Positions 36,089-44,629 of a DNA stretch of 64,000 nucleotides are shown piece by piece. The translations under genes were made by a program, and so were the position numbers. This DNA comes from Sphingobacterium gobiense. Lineage in GTDB: Bacteria; Bacteroidota; Bacteroidia; Sphingobacteriales; Sphingobacteriaceae. The stretch covers positions 38,680-102,679 of the forward strand of contig NZ_PVBS01000006.1 in the NCBI RefSeq assembly GCF_002980575.1. Direction: 5' to 3'. Under the pieces are notes generated by a model. It was not told where the DNA came from and searched no databases. It saw only the letters and a list, made by a program, of their open reading frames with translations. Every line of letters starts with the position of its first letter. Within the stretch, counting starts at the first letter, position 1.

Positions 36089-38463
36089 TGAAGCATGTAT
36101 ATGTAAAATACGGTTTTAAGATGATGTTCTTATGGGTGTTGATAACCCTTATCGGCAGTGTCTATGCACAAAAGAAAGAGGACAGTCTATTCAAATCGGG
36201 AGATAAGATTGCGTTTATCGGAAACAGCATTACCCACAATGGCGATTTTCATCATTATATTCTGCTGTATTATGCAACCCGTTTTCCAGACAAGAAAGTC
36301 ACTTTTTACAATCTGGGGATTAAAGGTGACAACGCCAATAGTTTCCTGCGTAGGATGGATGCCGATATCGTGCCACATAAAGCAGACTGGTCTATCGTCA
36401 TGGCGGGGATGAACGATGTCAATCGGGGTTTGTACGCGCCGGAAAAACAAAATGAGCCGGATATTCAGCAACGGAAGGAGAGAGCGTTGAAAGATTTTGA
36501 ATCGTATTACGATTCGTTTTTGACGCGTTTAAAACGGACAAAAACGAATATAATCTTACAGAAACCGAGCATCTATGATCAAACCGGAGATTTGACTGCT
36601 GTCAACTTGTTGGGCGTAAATGATGCATTGGAAAGATGCGGTAAAATCGTCGATAAGCTAGCAAAGAAACACCAGGTCATGGTAATCGACTATTGGACGA
36701 TTATGCATGAAGTTAATACGAAGTTACAGCAAACGGATGTTAAATCTACTATCATCGGTCAAGATAGGGTTCATCCGGGCCCGCCGGGACATTTTGTGAT
36801 GGCCTATACTTTCCTTAAAGCGATGGATGTCCCCAATAACGTGTCATCACTTACAATTGATAAAGGTAGCATAACGGATGTTAAATATGGTGCAGTCAGT
36901 AATTTAAACATGCAGGAAGACGAGCTGACATTTGATTATCTGGAAGAACGCTTACCTTTTCCCGTGTCTCCCGAGGCAGAAAGTGCGTTCGCCCTTGTCC
37001 CTTTTGTTGATAATTTTAATACACAGTTACTACAAGTAAAAGGGTTAGACGAGGGCGTGTATGCGCTTACGATTGATGATATCCTCATCAGCAATTTTAC
37101 ACAGGAGGAATTGGCGAAAGGTATAAACTTGGCGGAGAGAAAAAATACGCCCCAGTATCAACAAGCATTAAAAGTCTTTAAGGAAGCGGTAGCTTATCGT
37201 AACGTGCAGCGGCAGTTGAGGGAAATTAAATTTGTAGAATTTAGTTATCTTCCTAAAGAACTGTGGGATGGAGATCTCGAGCCAATTAAAACATTTATTT
37301 CGGAATACCTTTCTTTTTTACAGGTGTCAAAAGATGCCCGCTACGAAACATTCCATAGCATATTTGAGGCATATTTGAAAAACAAACCTCAACAAATGGA
37401 TTTGGAAAAGCAAGCGAACACTTTACCAGAAGCAATCTATCAGCTTAATCAGCCGCAATCGCACCGCTTTCGGTTGGCAAAGGCTGACTTAGATATGCCA
37501 GATCGTAGTGAAGCTCCTTTTGGGGTAAATTTAGCGGGAGCTGAATTTGCGCATCAGAAAACTCCTGGTGTTTACAATCGTGATTATACCTATCCCACCG
37601 TTGCTGAACTGGATTACTTCAAATCAAAAGGATTAACCCTCTTCCGCCTGCCATTTTTATGGGAACGGATACAACACGAGCTGGATGGCCCATTAGATGA
37701 AGCAGAAGTAGGAAGGATGATGGCTTTTATCGACGCCGCACGGGAAAGAAACCTCTGGGTTATTTTGGATATGCATAATTATGGACGCCGATTTGTAAAT
37801 GGTACCCGGGAAATTATCGGTTCCTCCAATCTGCCTATTAAGCACTTTGAGGATGTCTGGGGAATACTTGCAGAACAATTCCGAACGAAAGAAAATATCT
37901 GGGCATATGGATTAATGAACGAACCACATGGTATGTTAGATTCCGTACCTTGGTTTAATATAGCACAACAGGCTATTTTTAAAATCCGGGAAATGGATAC
38001 GAATACACCGATTATGGTAGGAGGCGATAGCTGGAGTTCTACACACCGTTGGCAGCAAGCCAGTGGAAATCTAAAAGATTTGATAGACCCATCCGCCAAC
38101 CTAATTTTTGAAGGACATCTCTATTTTGACAAAGACGCTTCTGGGACGTATAAAGGCACTTATGATGAGGAAGGGACAACACCAGAAACTGGGATTGTTC
38201 GGGCACGTCCGTTTGTAGAGTGGCTGAAAGAAAATAATTTAAAAGGTTTTGTCGGAGAATACGGTGTTCCGGATGATGATCCCCGTTGGTTGGTGACGCT
38301 TGATAATCTGCTGAACTACCTCAAAGATAATGGCGTGAATGGGACATACTGGGCTGCCGGACCGTGGTGGAATACGTACAAATTAGCGATAGAACCAAGA
38401 GATGGGATAGATCGCCCGCAGCTAAAAGTACTCTCAAAATACTTGAAAGTCAATGAGAAATGA
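36085..38463 (+). CDS. SGNH esterase fused to a GH5 (endoglucanase-like) hydrolase
   Basis: Signal peptide to VYAQ (residue 29), so exported. Residues about 37-255 form an SGNH/GDSL hydrolase: IGNSIT with nucleophile Ser48, GIKGDN, GMNDV and DRVHPGPPGH with catalytic His230. After a linking region, residues about 475-790 form a GH5 barrel resembling the GH5_5 endoglucanase type: FGVNLAGAEF, LTLFRLPFLWERIQ, MNEPHG with acid/base Glu613, and GFVGEYGVP with nucleophile Glu725. One protein thus couples deacylation and beta-glycan cleavage, which points to an acetylated beta-glucan-like or hemicellulosic substrate. Last gene of the first transcription unit of the PUL; its stop is 1 nt from the stop of the converging regulator gene. 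Confidence 0.9.
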   Translation: MMKHVYVKYGFKMMFLWVLITLIGSVYAQKKEDSLFKSGDKIAFIGNSITHNGDFHHYILLYYATRFPDKKVTFYNLGIKGDNANSFLRRMDADIVPHKADWSIVMAGMNDVNRGLYAPEKQNEPDIQQRKERALKDFESYYDSFLTRLKRTKTNIILQKPSIYDQTGDLTAVNLLGVNDALERCGKIVDKLAKKHQVMVIDYWTIMHEVNTKLQQTDVKSTIIGQDRVHPGPPGHFVMAYTFLKAMDVPNNVSSLTIDKGSITDVKYGAVSNLNMQEDELTFDYLEERLPFPVSPEAESAFALVPFVDNFNTQLLQVKGLDEGVYALTIDDILISNFTQEELAKGINLAERKNTPQYQQALKVFKEAVAYRNVQRQLREIKFVEFSYLPKELWDGDLEPIKTFISEYLSFLQVSKDARYETFHSIFEAYLKNKPQQMDLEKQANTLPEAIYQLNQPQSHRFRLAKADLDMPDRSEAPFGVNLAGAEFAHQKTPGVYNRDYTYPTVAELDYFKSKGLTLFRLPFLWERIQHELDGPLDEAEVGRMMAFIDAARERNLWVILDMHNYGRRFVNGTREIIGSSNLPIKHFEDVWGILAEQFRTKENIWAYGLMNEPHGMLDSVPWFNIAQQAIFKIREMDTNTPIMVGGDSWSSTHRWQQASGNLKDLIDPSANLIFEGHLYFDKDASGTYKGTYDEEGTTPETGIVRARPFVEWLKENNLKGFVGEYGVPDDDPRWLVTLDNLLNYLKDNGVNGTYWAAGPWWNTYKLAIEPRDGIDRPQLKVLSKYLKVNEK

Positions 38464-38464
38464 T

Positions 38465-39205
38465 TTAGTAATTCGGATGTGCGATAATGCCAAACTGGTA
38501 CTTATCCCCGCTATAAAAAGAATGCTCTATTTCAATAATGTTTCCGTCCTCTGCTATGACGGCTCCATCCAGGATGAAAATAGGGAGCGGTTGGTCATTT
38601 TCAAAGTAATTATCCGGTGTGTTGTTGTCAAATATCGTCGTCTTAAGCGTTTGTTCTATTGTCTTAATCTTAATATGATAGGTTTGCTCGTATGTTTTGA
38701 AAAAGGAAATTTCCGGCGAGAGCCGTTCGATTTTCGGACATTGTTTAAGGGATATATAGCGTGTTTCGTCTTTCAGGATATCGTCATCAGCATAGCGAAG
38801 GATACGGATTTTCAAAACAGGGCCTTCGAGCGTCAGTTGTTTATGTTGAATCATGGTAGAAATACCCTCTTGTAATATCGTTTTTTCAATGACAATATTT
38901 TTAGGCTCAAACCCCTCCTGCGTTAAGCTTTCATTGAATCCTTTCCGTGTGGATTCAACAGAACCCAACGTGCGGACAATTTTGTGGTCGCCGGTACGAT
39001 TAAGCACGAACGTACCCTTGCCTTTAATTCGACGCACCCAACCAAGTGTCTCTAAGTTTAAAAGACTCTTTCGTGCTGTTGTGTTGCTGACTTTAAAAGT
39101 TTTGATTAACTCATTTTCTGAAGGAACCTTATCGCCGGGTGCTAAATCGCCTTCTTTGATGCGTTTGATGATTTCTTCGCTGATGAGAATAAATTTGGGA
39201 TCCAT
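38465..39205 (-). CDS. GntR-family (HutC/UTRA) transcriptional regulator
   Basis: Cytoplasmic repressor-type protein, 246 aa. N-terminal winged HTH (residues about 5-70): ISEEIIKRIKEGDLAPGDKV, PSENELIKTFKVSNTTARKS and GKGTFV. The rest is a UTRA effector domain as in HutC/NagR types, which usually bind a sugar phosphate or small metabolite. It is divergent from the MFS gene and convergent with the esterase-GH5 gene. Its own promoter (39231-39260, minus strand) overlaps the -33 box of the MFS promoter, which suggests mutual control. Proposed target is the recurring box at 25590, 39285 and 40574. The effector is unknown; by family and context a sugar or sugar phosphate. Confidence 0.9.
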   Translation of the reverse strand: MDPKFILISEEIIKRIKEGDLAPGDKVPSENELIKTFKVSNTTARKSLLNLETLGWVRRIKGKGTFVLNRTGDHKIVRTLGSVESTRKGFNESLTQEGFEPKNIVIEKTILQEGISTMIQHKQLTLEGPVLKIRILRYADDDILKDETRYISLKQCPKIERLSPEISFFKTYEQTYHIKIKTIEQTLKTTIFDNNTPDNYFENDQPLPIFILDGAVIAEDGNIIEIEHSFYSGDKYQFGIIAHPNY

Positions 39206-39230
39206 ATATAGTATAAAACGATTCTGCTAC

Positions 39231-39260
39231 AAATATAAAATAATTAGTTTGTGTAACAAA
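39231..39260 (-). promoter_or_regulatory. Promoter of the GntR-family gene
   Basis: On the minus strand TTTG (39260-39257), 18 nt, TATATTTG (39238-39231), 26 nt before the ATG. The -33 boxes of the two divergent promoters are interleaved. Confidence 0.7.
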
Positions 39261-39277
39261 TGTGTTCACTATGTTTG
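39248..39277 (+). promoter_or_regulatory. Promoter of the MFS transporter gene
   Basis: TTTG (39248-39251), 18 nt, TATGTTTG (39270-39277). The ATG is 28 nt downstream. Same elements and spacing as the third SusC promoter. Confidence 0.75.
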
Positions 39278-39284
39278 GTTACCT

Positions 39285-39303
39285 GCAACTTAATGCGTTA
39301 ACA
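39285..39303. promoter_or_regulatory. Candidate GntR operator, MFS leader
   Basis: GCAACTTAATGCGTTAACA begins exactly 7 nt after the -7 box. It shares AACWTARTGCGTTAA with the sites at 25590 and 40574 and would overlap the transcription start. Confidence 0.6.
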
Positions 39304-39305
39304 AG

Positions 39306-40508
39306 ATGAAGAATAAAATAGCTTGGTTAGTGTTGGTCCTGGTCTTTATTGCGACAGGATTGAATTTTTTGGATAGGCAAGTCTTGTCCATGACAATAAT
39401 TAAAATCCAGGAGGAATTCCACATTACAGATGTACAATATGGTTGGATAAATACGAGTTTTCTGGTCAGTTATGCATTAATGTTTACCGTAGGGGGACGT
39501 ATTATCGATACCGTCGGTGGAAAAATTGGTCTGGGCTTGGCGGTGTTGATTTGGTCTATTGCCTGTTTTCTGCATGGCGTCATGCAAAATTTCTATCAGT
39601 TACTTGCGTTCCGTTTTCTCTTGGGTTTTGGGGAAGGCGGGTGTTTTCCCGGAGCGGCGAAAGTAGTCTATGAGTGGTTTGACGAAAAGAAAAGAGGGAT
39701 GGCCAACGGTATTGCCATCGGTGGATCAGCAATCGGTGCTGTTTTGGCACCACCTTTAACCATCTATGTAGCCTCCAGCTTTGGTTGGAGAGCAAGCTTT
39801 ATTATTCCAGCTATCGTCGGGATGATTTGGGTTGTTAGCTGGTTTCTGATCCCTTGGAAAAAGTATATCGGAACGCCCAATGAAAAGACCGTATCTTCCG
39901 GTGTTTCTTTTGCAAGAATTTTGAAAAACAAATACTTATGGGTTTTTGTCAGTATACGATTCTTACTTGATCCAGTGCTTTATTTTTTGATGTTTTGGGT
40001 GCCCAAATATCTGAGCGAGTACAGAGGGATGTCTTTTGAGCGAATCGGTGACTCGTTTTGGATTCCCTTTTTGGCACTCGGAATTTCGAACATCTTTGGC
40101 GGTTGGATATCTGACAAATTAATACAGCGCGGTATTTCCATCAATAAAGCAAGGAAAGGGGTTATGGGAATAGCGGCGGGATTAACACTCTGTGCACCTT
40201 TTATCGCGTTTGTCGGGTCTTATCAGCTTGCCATAGCATTACTAACGTTGTTGCTATTTGCGCATGGATTTTGGATTACGAACTATATTACTGCTATTTC
40301 CGATATTTTCGGAAGTAAAGCGACATCGACCGTCGTAGGGTTGTCCGGCACCGCGGGTGCGTTGTCCAGTTTGTTGATAAACCCGTTTATCGGAGAAATC
40401 GTGACACGCTATTCGTATACACCGTTATGGGTCACGGCAGGGTTAATGTATCCATTAGGTTTCCTTCTCTTTTTGGTGTTTATCCCCCGGATTAAAGCAT
40501 TGTTTTAA
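39306..40508 (+). CDS. MFS transporter, hexuronate/anion:cation symporter (ACS)-like
   Basis: Inner-membrane permease of 400 aa with 12 hydrophobic segments. The first helix ends in NFLDRQVLS, the ACS-type start, followed by GWINTSFLVSYALMFTVGGR and RFLLGFGEGGCFPGAAKVVYEW, the GEGxxxP motif of ExuT-like carriers. It probably imports sugar acids or oligosaccharide products released by the PUL enzymes. It heads the second transcription unit of the PUL and has a promoter with a candidate operator. The exact solute cannot be read from the sequence. Confidence 0.85.
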   Translation: MKNKIAWLVLVLVFIATGLNFLDRQVLSMTIIKIQEEFHITDVQYGWINTSFLVSYALMFTVGGRIIDTVGGKIGLGLAVLIWSIACFLHGVMQNFYQLLAFRFLLGFGEGGCFPGAAKVVYEWFDEKKRGMANGIAIGGSAIGAVLAPPLTIYVASSFGWRASFIIPAIVGMIWVVSWFLIPWKKYIGTPNEKTVSSGVSFARILKNKYLWVFVSIRFLLDPVLYFLMFWVPKYLSEYRGMSFERIGDSFWIPFLALGISNIFGGWISDKLIQRGISINKARKGVMGIAAGLTLCAPFIAFVGSYQLAIALLTLLLFAHGFWITNYITAISDIFGSKATSTVVGLSGTAGALSSLLINPFIGEIVTRYSYTPLWVTAGLMYPLGFLLFLVFIPRIKALF

Positions 40509-40534
40509 TGACGGAATAAAATAGTTGGATTTTT

Positions 40535-40566
40535 TTTGTGAAATAATCATTTAATGACTATGTTTG
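40535..40566 (+). promoter_or_regulatory. Promoter of the isomerase-like gene
   Basis: TTTG (40535-40538), 20 nt, TATGTTTG (40559-40566), 39 nt before the ATG. This gives the isomerase-like gene its own start site downstream of the MFS gene. Confidence 0.65.
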
Positions 40567-40573
40567 AAGTTAA

Positions 40574-40592
40574 ATAACTTAGTGCGTTAAGT
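40574..40592. promoter_or_regulatory. Candidate GntR operator, isomerase leader
   Basis: ATAACTTAGTGCGTTAAGT, 7 nt after the -7 box. Contains inverted arms ACTTA/TAAGT around GTGCGT. The most symmetric of the copies. Confidence 0.62.
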
Positions 40593-40605
40593 ATAAACTA
40601 TAATT

Positions 40606-42087
40606 ATGGAAATAAAATTGGATTCAAATACGGCCTTCTATAAACCGTTATCAAAGAAAGTAGGCAAGGCGCGTATCGGAGTTTTTGGTGTAGGATATGT
40701 AAAATATTGGGCACAATTTGATGGATTGCTTGCTGATATGCAGGAGAAACAAGCCGTGTTTATGAACATGGTGGAGCGATTTGATGTTGAAGTTGTCGAC
40801 TTCGGTATGGTAGACGATGCGCAATCAGCGTATGATCTTGTGCCCCGACTCTTGGGTGCCGATCTGGATCTTATTTTTTGCGATATGCTCACTTACGCTA
40901 CTTCGAGTACCTTCGGAGCAATAGTAAAGAACATCCAGGTACCATTAGTCTTGGTTGCATTGCAGCCGGATAAGGCACTCAATTACGAACAGGCGTCCAC
41001 CTATAAGCAACTTTTTAACGATGATATTTGTTCGTTGCCGGAATTTACAGGAGTAGCCGTGCGGTTAGGACGTCCGGTACCCGATGTTATTATCGGAACA
41101 TTATATGACGATGCAGAAGCCGTGGAAGAGATTGGTAAATACTGTCGCATCGCCAATGTGCTGCATAGCTTGAAGAATGCGAGGATTGGGCATATCGGAC
41201 ACCCCATTGAAGCTATGTTGGACATGCATACGGACTCTACTATGCTGACCGCCCATTTCGGCTTGCACGTGGTGCAATGTGAATCGCATGAGATTATTCA
41301 GCAATATCAGGAGGTCGATGTGATCGATCTGGAACGAGAAAAGGAATTTATATTGGATTTCTTTGATACCCCTGATCCGGTTTCCGATCCAATATCGGAT
41401 AAGCTTAAACCTGCCGATCTGGAAGTAGCAGCAAGAGTGTCGTTAGCGTTGAAAGCGTTTGTAGCGACGAAGAAACTAGATGGTCTGGCTTATTATTATG
41501 AAGGTGCAACACAAAGTACGGAGCAACTCGTCATGTCAAACCTGATTGTCGGAAACTCTCTTCTTACTGCAGCGGGGTTTCCAATGTGTGGAGAATCTGA
41601 TTTAAAAACCTGTATAGCCATGATGGTGATGGATCGATTGGGTATTGGCGGTAGTTTTGCGGAATTTCATCCCGTGGATTTCAACGAAAATTTTGTGTTG
41701 GTTGGTCATGATGGGCCACACAATGTGACCATTGCAGAGGGTAAGCCGATATTAAGAAGCCTAAAAAAATATCATGGTAAACCAGGGTTTGGGGCAGGCG
41801 TAGAATTTAAAATTAAAGAAGGACCGATTACCATGTTAAGCATCAGCTCTACATATGATGGGCGATTCAAATTCATCGTAGCGGAAGGCGAATCTGTTGC
41901 AGGGCCTATACCGCCTACCGGTAATACGAATACACGTGGATTCTTTGGAGATGATATACGTCAATTTTTGAAAAATTGGGTTGCCGAAGGGCCTACACAT
42001 CATTTTGCGCTCGGGATAGGGCACCACGCGGACACCATCTTAAAGATCGGAAGATACCTTAATATAGAAACCGTTTTTGTAAAATAA
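40606..42087 (+). CDS. L-arabinose/L-fucose isomerase-superfamily protein
   Basis: Cytoplasmic, 493 aa, close to the length of AraA (about 500). The N-terminal domain has a Rossmann-like FGVGYVKYWAQFDGLLADMQ start, and ADLDLIFCDMLTYATSSTF resembles the AraA substrate-pocket region. Likely metal ligands by spacing with AraA (two Glu, two His) are Glu330 (CGESDLK), Glu353 (AEFHPVDF), His368 or His372 (GHDGPHN) and His473 (GIGHH). The sequence is far from true AraA, so it is an isomerase-like protein of unknown sugar, acting after uptake by the MFS carrier. It starts 97 nt after the MFS stop with its own promoter and operator-like box. Confidence 0.8.
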   Translation: MEIKLDSNTAFYKPLSKKVGKARIGVFGVGYVKYWAQFDGLLADMQEKQAVFMNMVERFDVEVVDFGMVDDAQSAYDLVPRLLGADLDLIFCDMLTYATSSTFGAIVKNIQVPLVLVALQPDKALNYEQASTYKQLFNDDICSLPEFTGVAVRLGRPVPDVIIGTLYDDAEAVEEIGKYCRIANVLHSLKNARIGHIGHPIEAMLDMHTDSTMLTAHFGLHVVQCESHEIIQQYQEVDVIDLEREKEFILDFFDTPDPVSDPISDKLKPADLEVAARVSLALKAFVATKKLDGLAYYYEGATQSTEQLVMSNLIVGNSLLTAAGFPMCGESDLKTCIAMMVMDRLGIGGSFAEFHPVDFNENFVLVGHDGPHNVTIAEGKPILRSLKKYHGKPGFGAGVEFKIKEGPITMLSISSTYDGRFKFIVAEGESVAGPIPPTGNTNTRGFFGDDIRQFLKNWVAEGPTHHFALGIGHHADTILKIGRYLNIETVFVK

Positions 42088-42091
42088 GAAT

Positions 42092-44614
42092 ATGAAGGGA
42101 TCAAAAATTTATCTGACGTTGATGCTATTTCCGCTCTACATGCTATTTGTTTCCTGGCTGGAGAAGTATCCCAAAGAGCCTGTAAAGTTTCAAAATATCA
42201 CGTTGGAGACATCGTTGAAACCATTTAAGCGGAAAGATCGAGCGTATATCGAGCAGGTGGCAGAACGCATGTTCAGGCAATGGGGGAATTTATTGGTTCA
42301 CACAGATACCGTTTCTATTATGCTGTGGATATCCGATGGTTCAGAAATATTGGAATATACCGGAAAACTGGATCAATCGCTAGAATGGGCGAAGTACATC
42401 GGAAATCCCAACACGAATCATGAAATAGGCGCTGGCCCGAAAGAACTCTCCCTACATGAGCGGGCGTATCTTTATATGGACGACCCGCCCGATTTTTCTT
42501 ATGCAGATCTGAAGTTGATTATCGAAATCTTGCGCGAAAAGGGGAGGAAATTCACGGGCAAAGAGATAAAAATAGGTGCGACCTTTGATCCCGGGCCTGA
42601 ATTTGCTAAGTCTGAATTTAAATACGCGAGACATCCTGAAATATTGGAAGGTAACGCCATGGGGCACAAGTCATTTGTCAGTTGTTATGCTATATTAAGT
42701 GCAGATGATGTCTCCTACGCGTCGTACCCCAATGGAATACCAGATCAAACACCATTTGGGACTTTTTTTGGTAAGCAGAGCCAGCATTTTCTACAAGATC
42801 TGAATTTTGATTTCCTTTGGCTAAGTAATGGATTCGGATTTGGTGTGGAGCCTTGGTCTTCTACCGGTGCGGTTTTTACAGGAAAAGGCTTTTTAAAAGA
42901 AAAATTGGAAGATACGCGCCAAAAGATTATTAATTTTTGGACGCTATTTAGAAAGGAGTGCCCTGATTTCGAAATCCAGACCAGAGGTTCCAATCTGTCT
43001 ACTGGCATCGATTTGGCGCGGGATGGGGTGGATTTGAGGGCTATATATAAGTCCGGATTCGATATCCTGCCGCCGCCAAATTCTCCTTGGGCAGCCATTG
43101 ATGGTGATTTTGGACTGGAGATGGTGGGGTATATGTCCCATATTGCCGATTTGCCAGACGATCGTTATGTCTATCGGTTTTATACCCACGATCCGTGGTG
43201 GCTGAATAGCCCATGGTTGGATAGATATGGGCGTTTTCCGCACGATATCTACATGCCGATGTCCGTAGCTCGGATTGACGAAAAAGGCCAAGTCAGACTT
43301 CCTACTACCTTGAACTTTTTGACGATTGATGATTCATTCGGAAACATTCCGGATGTCGTTCCAAATGAAGTAATTCCCCATATTTTAAGAGGCCGGGAAG
43401 ATTCACCCACCGCCGCCGGGCCCTTGGTCTGGGTATATCCGTTTGACGAATATCACGATTGGGCAAGAGAGCAGCAGGAGCTGTTGCCGGAAATATACTA
43501 TGGCGATTGGTTTATCAGGCAAGCGATCAACCACGGTTTGCCTTTAAACACGATCACGTCGACGACCAATTTTGCGAAGTTGTTGAAATCGGATCCCGAC
43601 TATTACCGAGAGTCCATAATACTGACCATCGTTCCTGATGCAGGTTCCGAGCAGGAGCATGTGTTGACATCGTTTATTAAAAACGGCGGGCAAGTTATGC
43701 TATATGGGCCTGCGGATCGAGCCAGTGACGTTTTTAAAGATCTATTGAACCTTAAAAATATGAGCGGGTTAGAAGGCAATCTTCGCTTAGCTAACCATAT
43801 CGAACTCGATAAGGTGCAGGGCGATATCCCTACGAATATTAAACACAATCCACTATTCTCAGGCGGTAGTATGCGCACCGCTGTTGCCAATACGAAAGAT
43901 CCATATACGAAACGTTTGGTACATGTTACGCAAGGAAATGAGAAGCGAGATCAAGTATGGTCGAGATCACTACCGGATTGGAAAGGCGGTAAAGTGGTGT
44001 ATATTCGGGGAACAAATTCGAGTAGTTTCCAGGGAGGGATGCTTTTGCGGCCGGACAATCCAGAAGAATGGGCGATTAGTCCAAAACTGGCACGCCAAGC
44101 CTTGAAAGAGTTTGATTATTTGTTTTCCTTTGAAAAAGATGATATTTCCATCAAGAGCCCTATGCTCAGTATTGCCCGAAGTCACAATGGCTTTTTCTTT
44201 TCGGGTTATACTCCAAATACAACGGTGGTGCAAAGATTTAAATTTCCACAAGGAGCCCCCATATTGCATGGGTATGATAGCAAAATAGAAAACGGCATGA
44301 CCACCTATCAGCTCCCGACGGCTTGGCATAATGAGGTTCGTGTTTTTGTGGAACAAGAGGACGGCATCGTGTCATCCAAAGAGATGCATTCGGGCGAATT
44401 GGGAATCAGCAGGAGAATTCGAATAGCTGGATTGAAGAACGCGACGCTTCGGATCTATCCGGAAGAGCATATCACTGCCGAAAATTTTAGAGTGTACCTC
44501 AATGCAGGCTATCCATGGAAGACGGGACATCAAACGTTTGAATTGGGGAACCCTAAATACGGGTACCATTTTGTAATCAAAGATGTGACAGGGCATGTCA
44601 CCGTCGCGTGGTGA
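42092..44614 (+). CDS. Unrecognised 840-aa PUL protein, possible glycoside hydrolase
   Basis: I do not recognise the family with confidence. Residues about 1-25 form a hydrophobic signal or anchor. The body starts FQNITLETSLKPFKRKDRAY, with many Trp/Asp/Tyr-rich segments such as THDPWWLNSPWLDRYGRFPHD, LTIDDSFGNIPD and VWVYPFDEYHDW that look like loops of a (beta/alpha)8 active site. From about residue 500 comes a Rossmann-like part (IILTIVPDAGSEQEH, GGQVMLYGPADRASD) like the trimerisation domain of GH42-type enzymes, then a beta-rich tail. It is 4 nt after the isomerase-like gene, in the same operon. A barrel glycosidase of an undefined family is the working idea. Confidence 0.5.
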   Translation: MKGSKIYLTLMLFPLYMLFVSWLEKYPKEPVKFQNITLETSLKPFKRKDRAYIEQVAERMFRQWGNLLVHTDTVSIMLWISDGSEILEYTGKLDQSLEWAKYIGNPNTNHEIGAGPKELSLHERAYLYMDDPPDFSYADLKLIIEILREKGRKFTGKEIKIGATFDPGPEFAKSEFKYARHPEILEGNAMGHKSFVSCYAILSADDVSYASYPNGIPDQTPFGTFFGKQSQHFLQDLNFDFLWLSNGFGFGVEPWSSTGAVFTGKGFLKEKLEDTRQKIINFWTLFRKECPDFEIQTRGSNLSTGIDLARDGVDLRAIYKSGFDILPPPNSPWAAIDGDFGLEMVGYMSHIADLPDDRYVYRFYTHDPWWLNSPWLDRYGRFPHDIYMPMSVARIDEKGQVRLPTTLNFLTIDDSFGNIPDVVPNEVIPHILRGREDSPTAAGPLVWVYPFDEYHDWAREQQELLPEIYYGDWFIRQAINHGLPLNTITSTTNFAKLLKSDPDYYRESIILTIVPDAGSEQEHVLTSFIKNGGQVMLYGPADRASDVFKDLLNLKNMSGLEGNLRLANHIELDKVQGDIPTNIKHNPLFSGGSMRTAVANTKDPYTKRLVHVTQGNEKRDQVWSRSLPDWKGGKVVYIRGTNSSSFQGGMLLRPDNPEEWAISPKLARQALKEFDYLFSFEKDDISIKSPMLSIARSHNGFFFSGYTPNTTVVQRFKFPQGAPILHGYDSKIENGMTTYQLPTAWHNEVRVFVEQEDGIVSSKEMHSGELGISRRIRIAGLKNATLRIYPEEHITAENFRVYLNAGYPWKTGHQTFELGNPKYGYHFVIKDVTGHVTVAW

Positions 44615-44629
44615 TTAAATGAACACACA

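Noticed and set aside
38453..38875. A + strand ORF of 140 codons across the GntR gene
   Set aside because: It is the complement of a well-supported regulator gene; its protein has no recognisable features.
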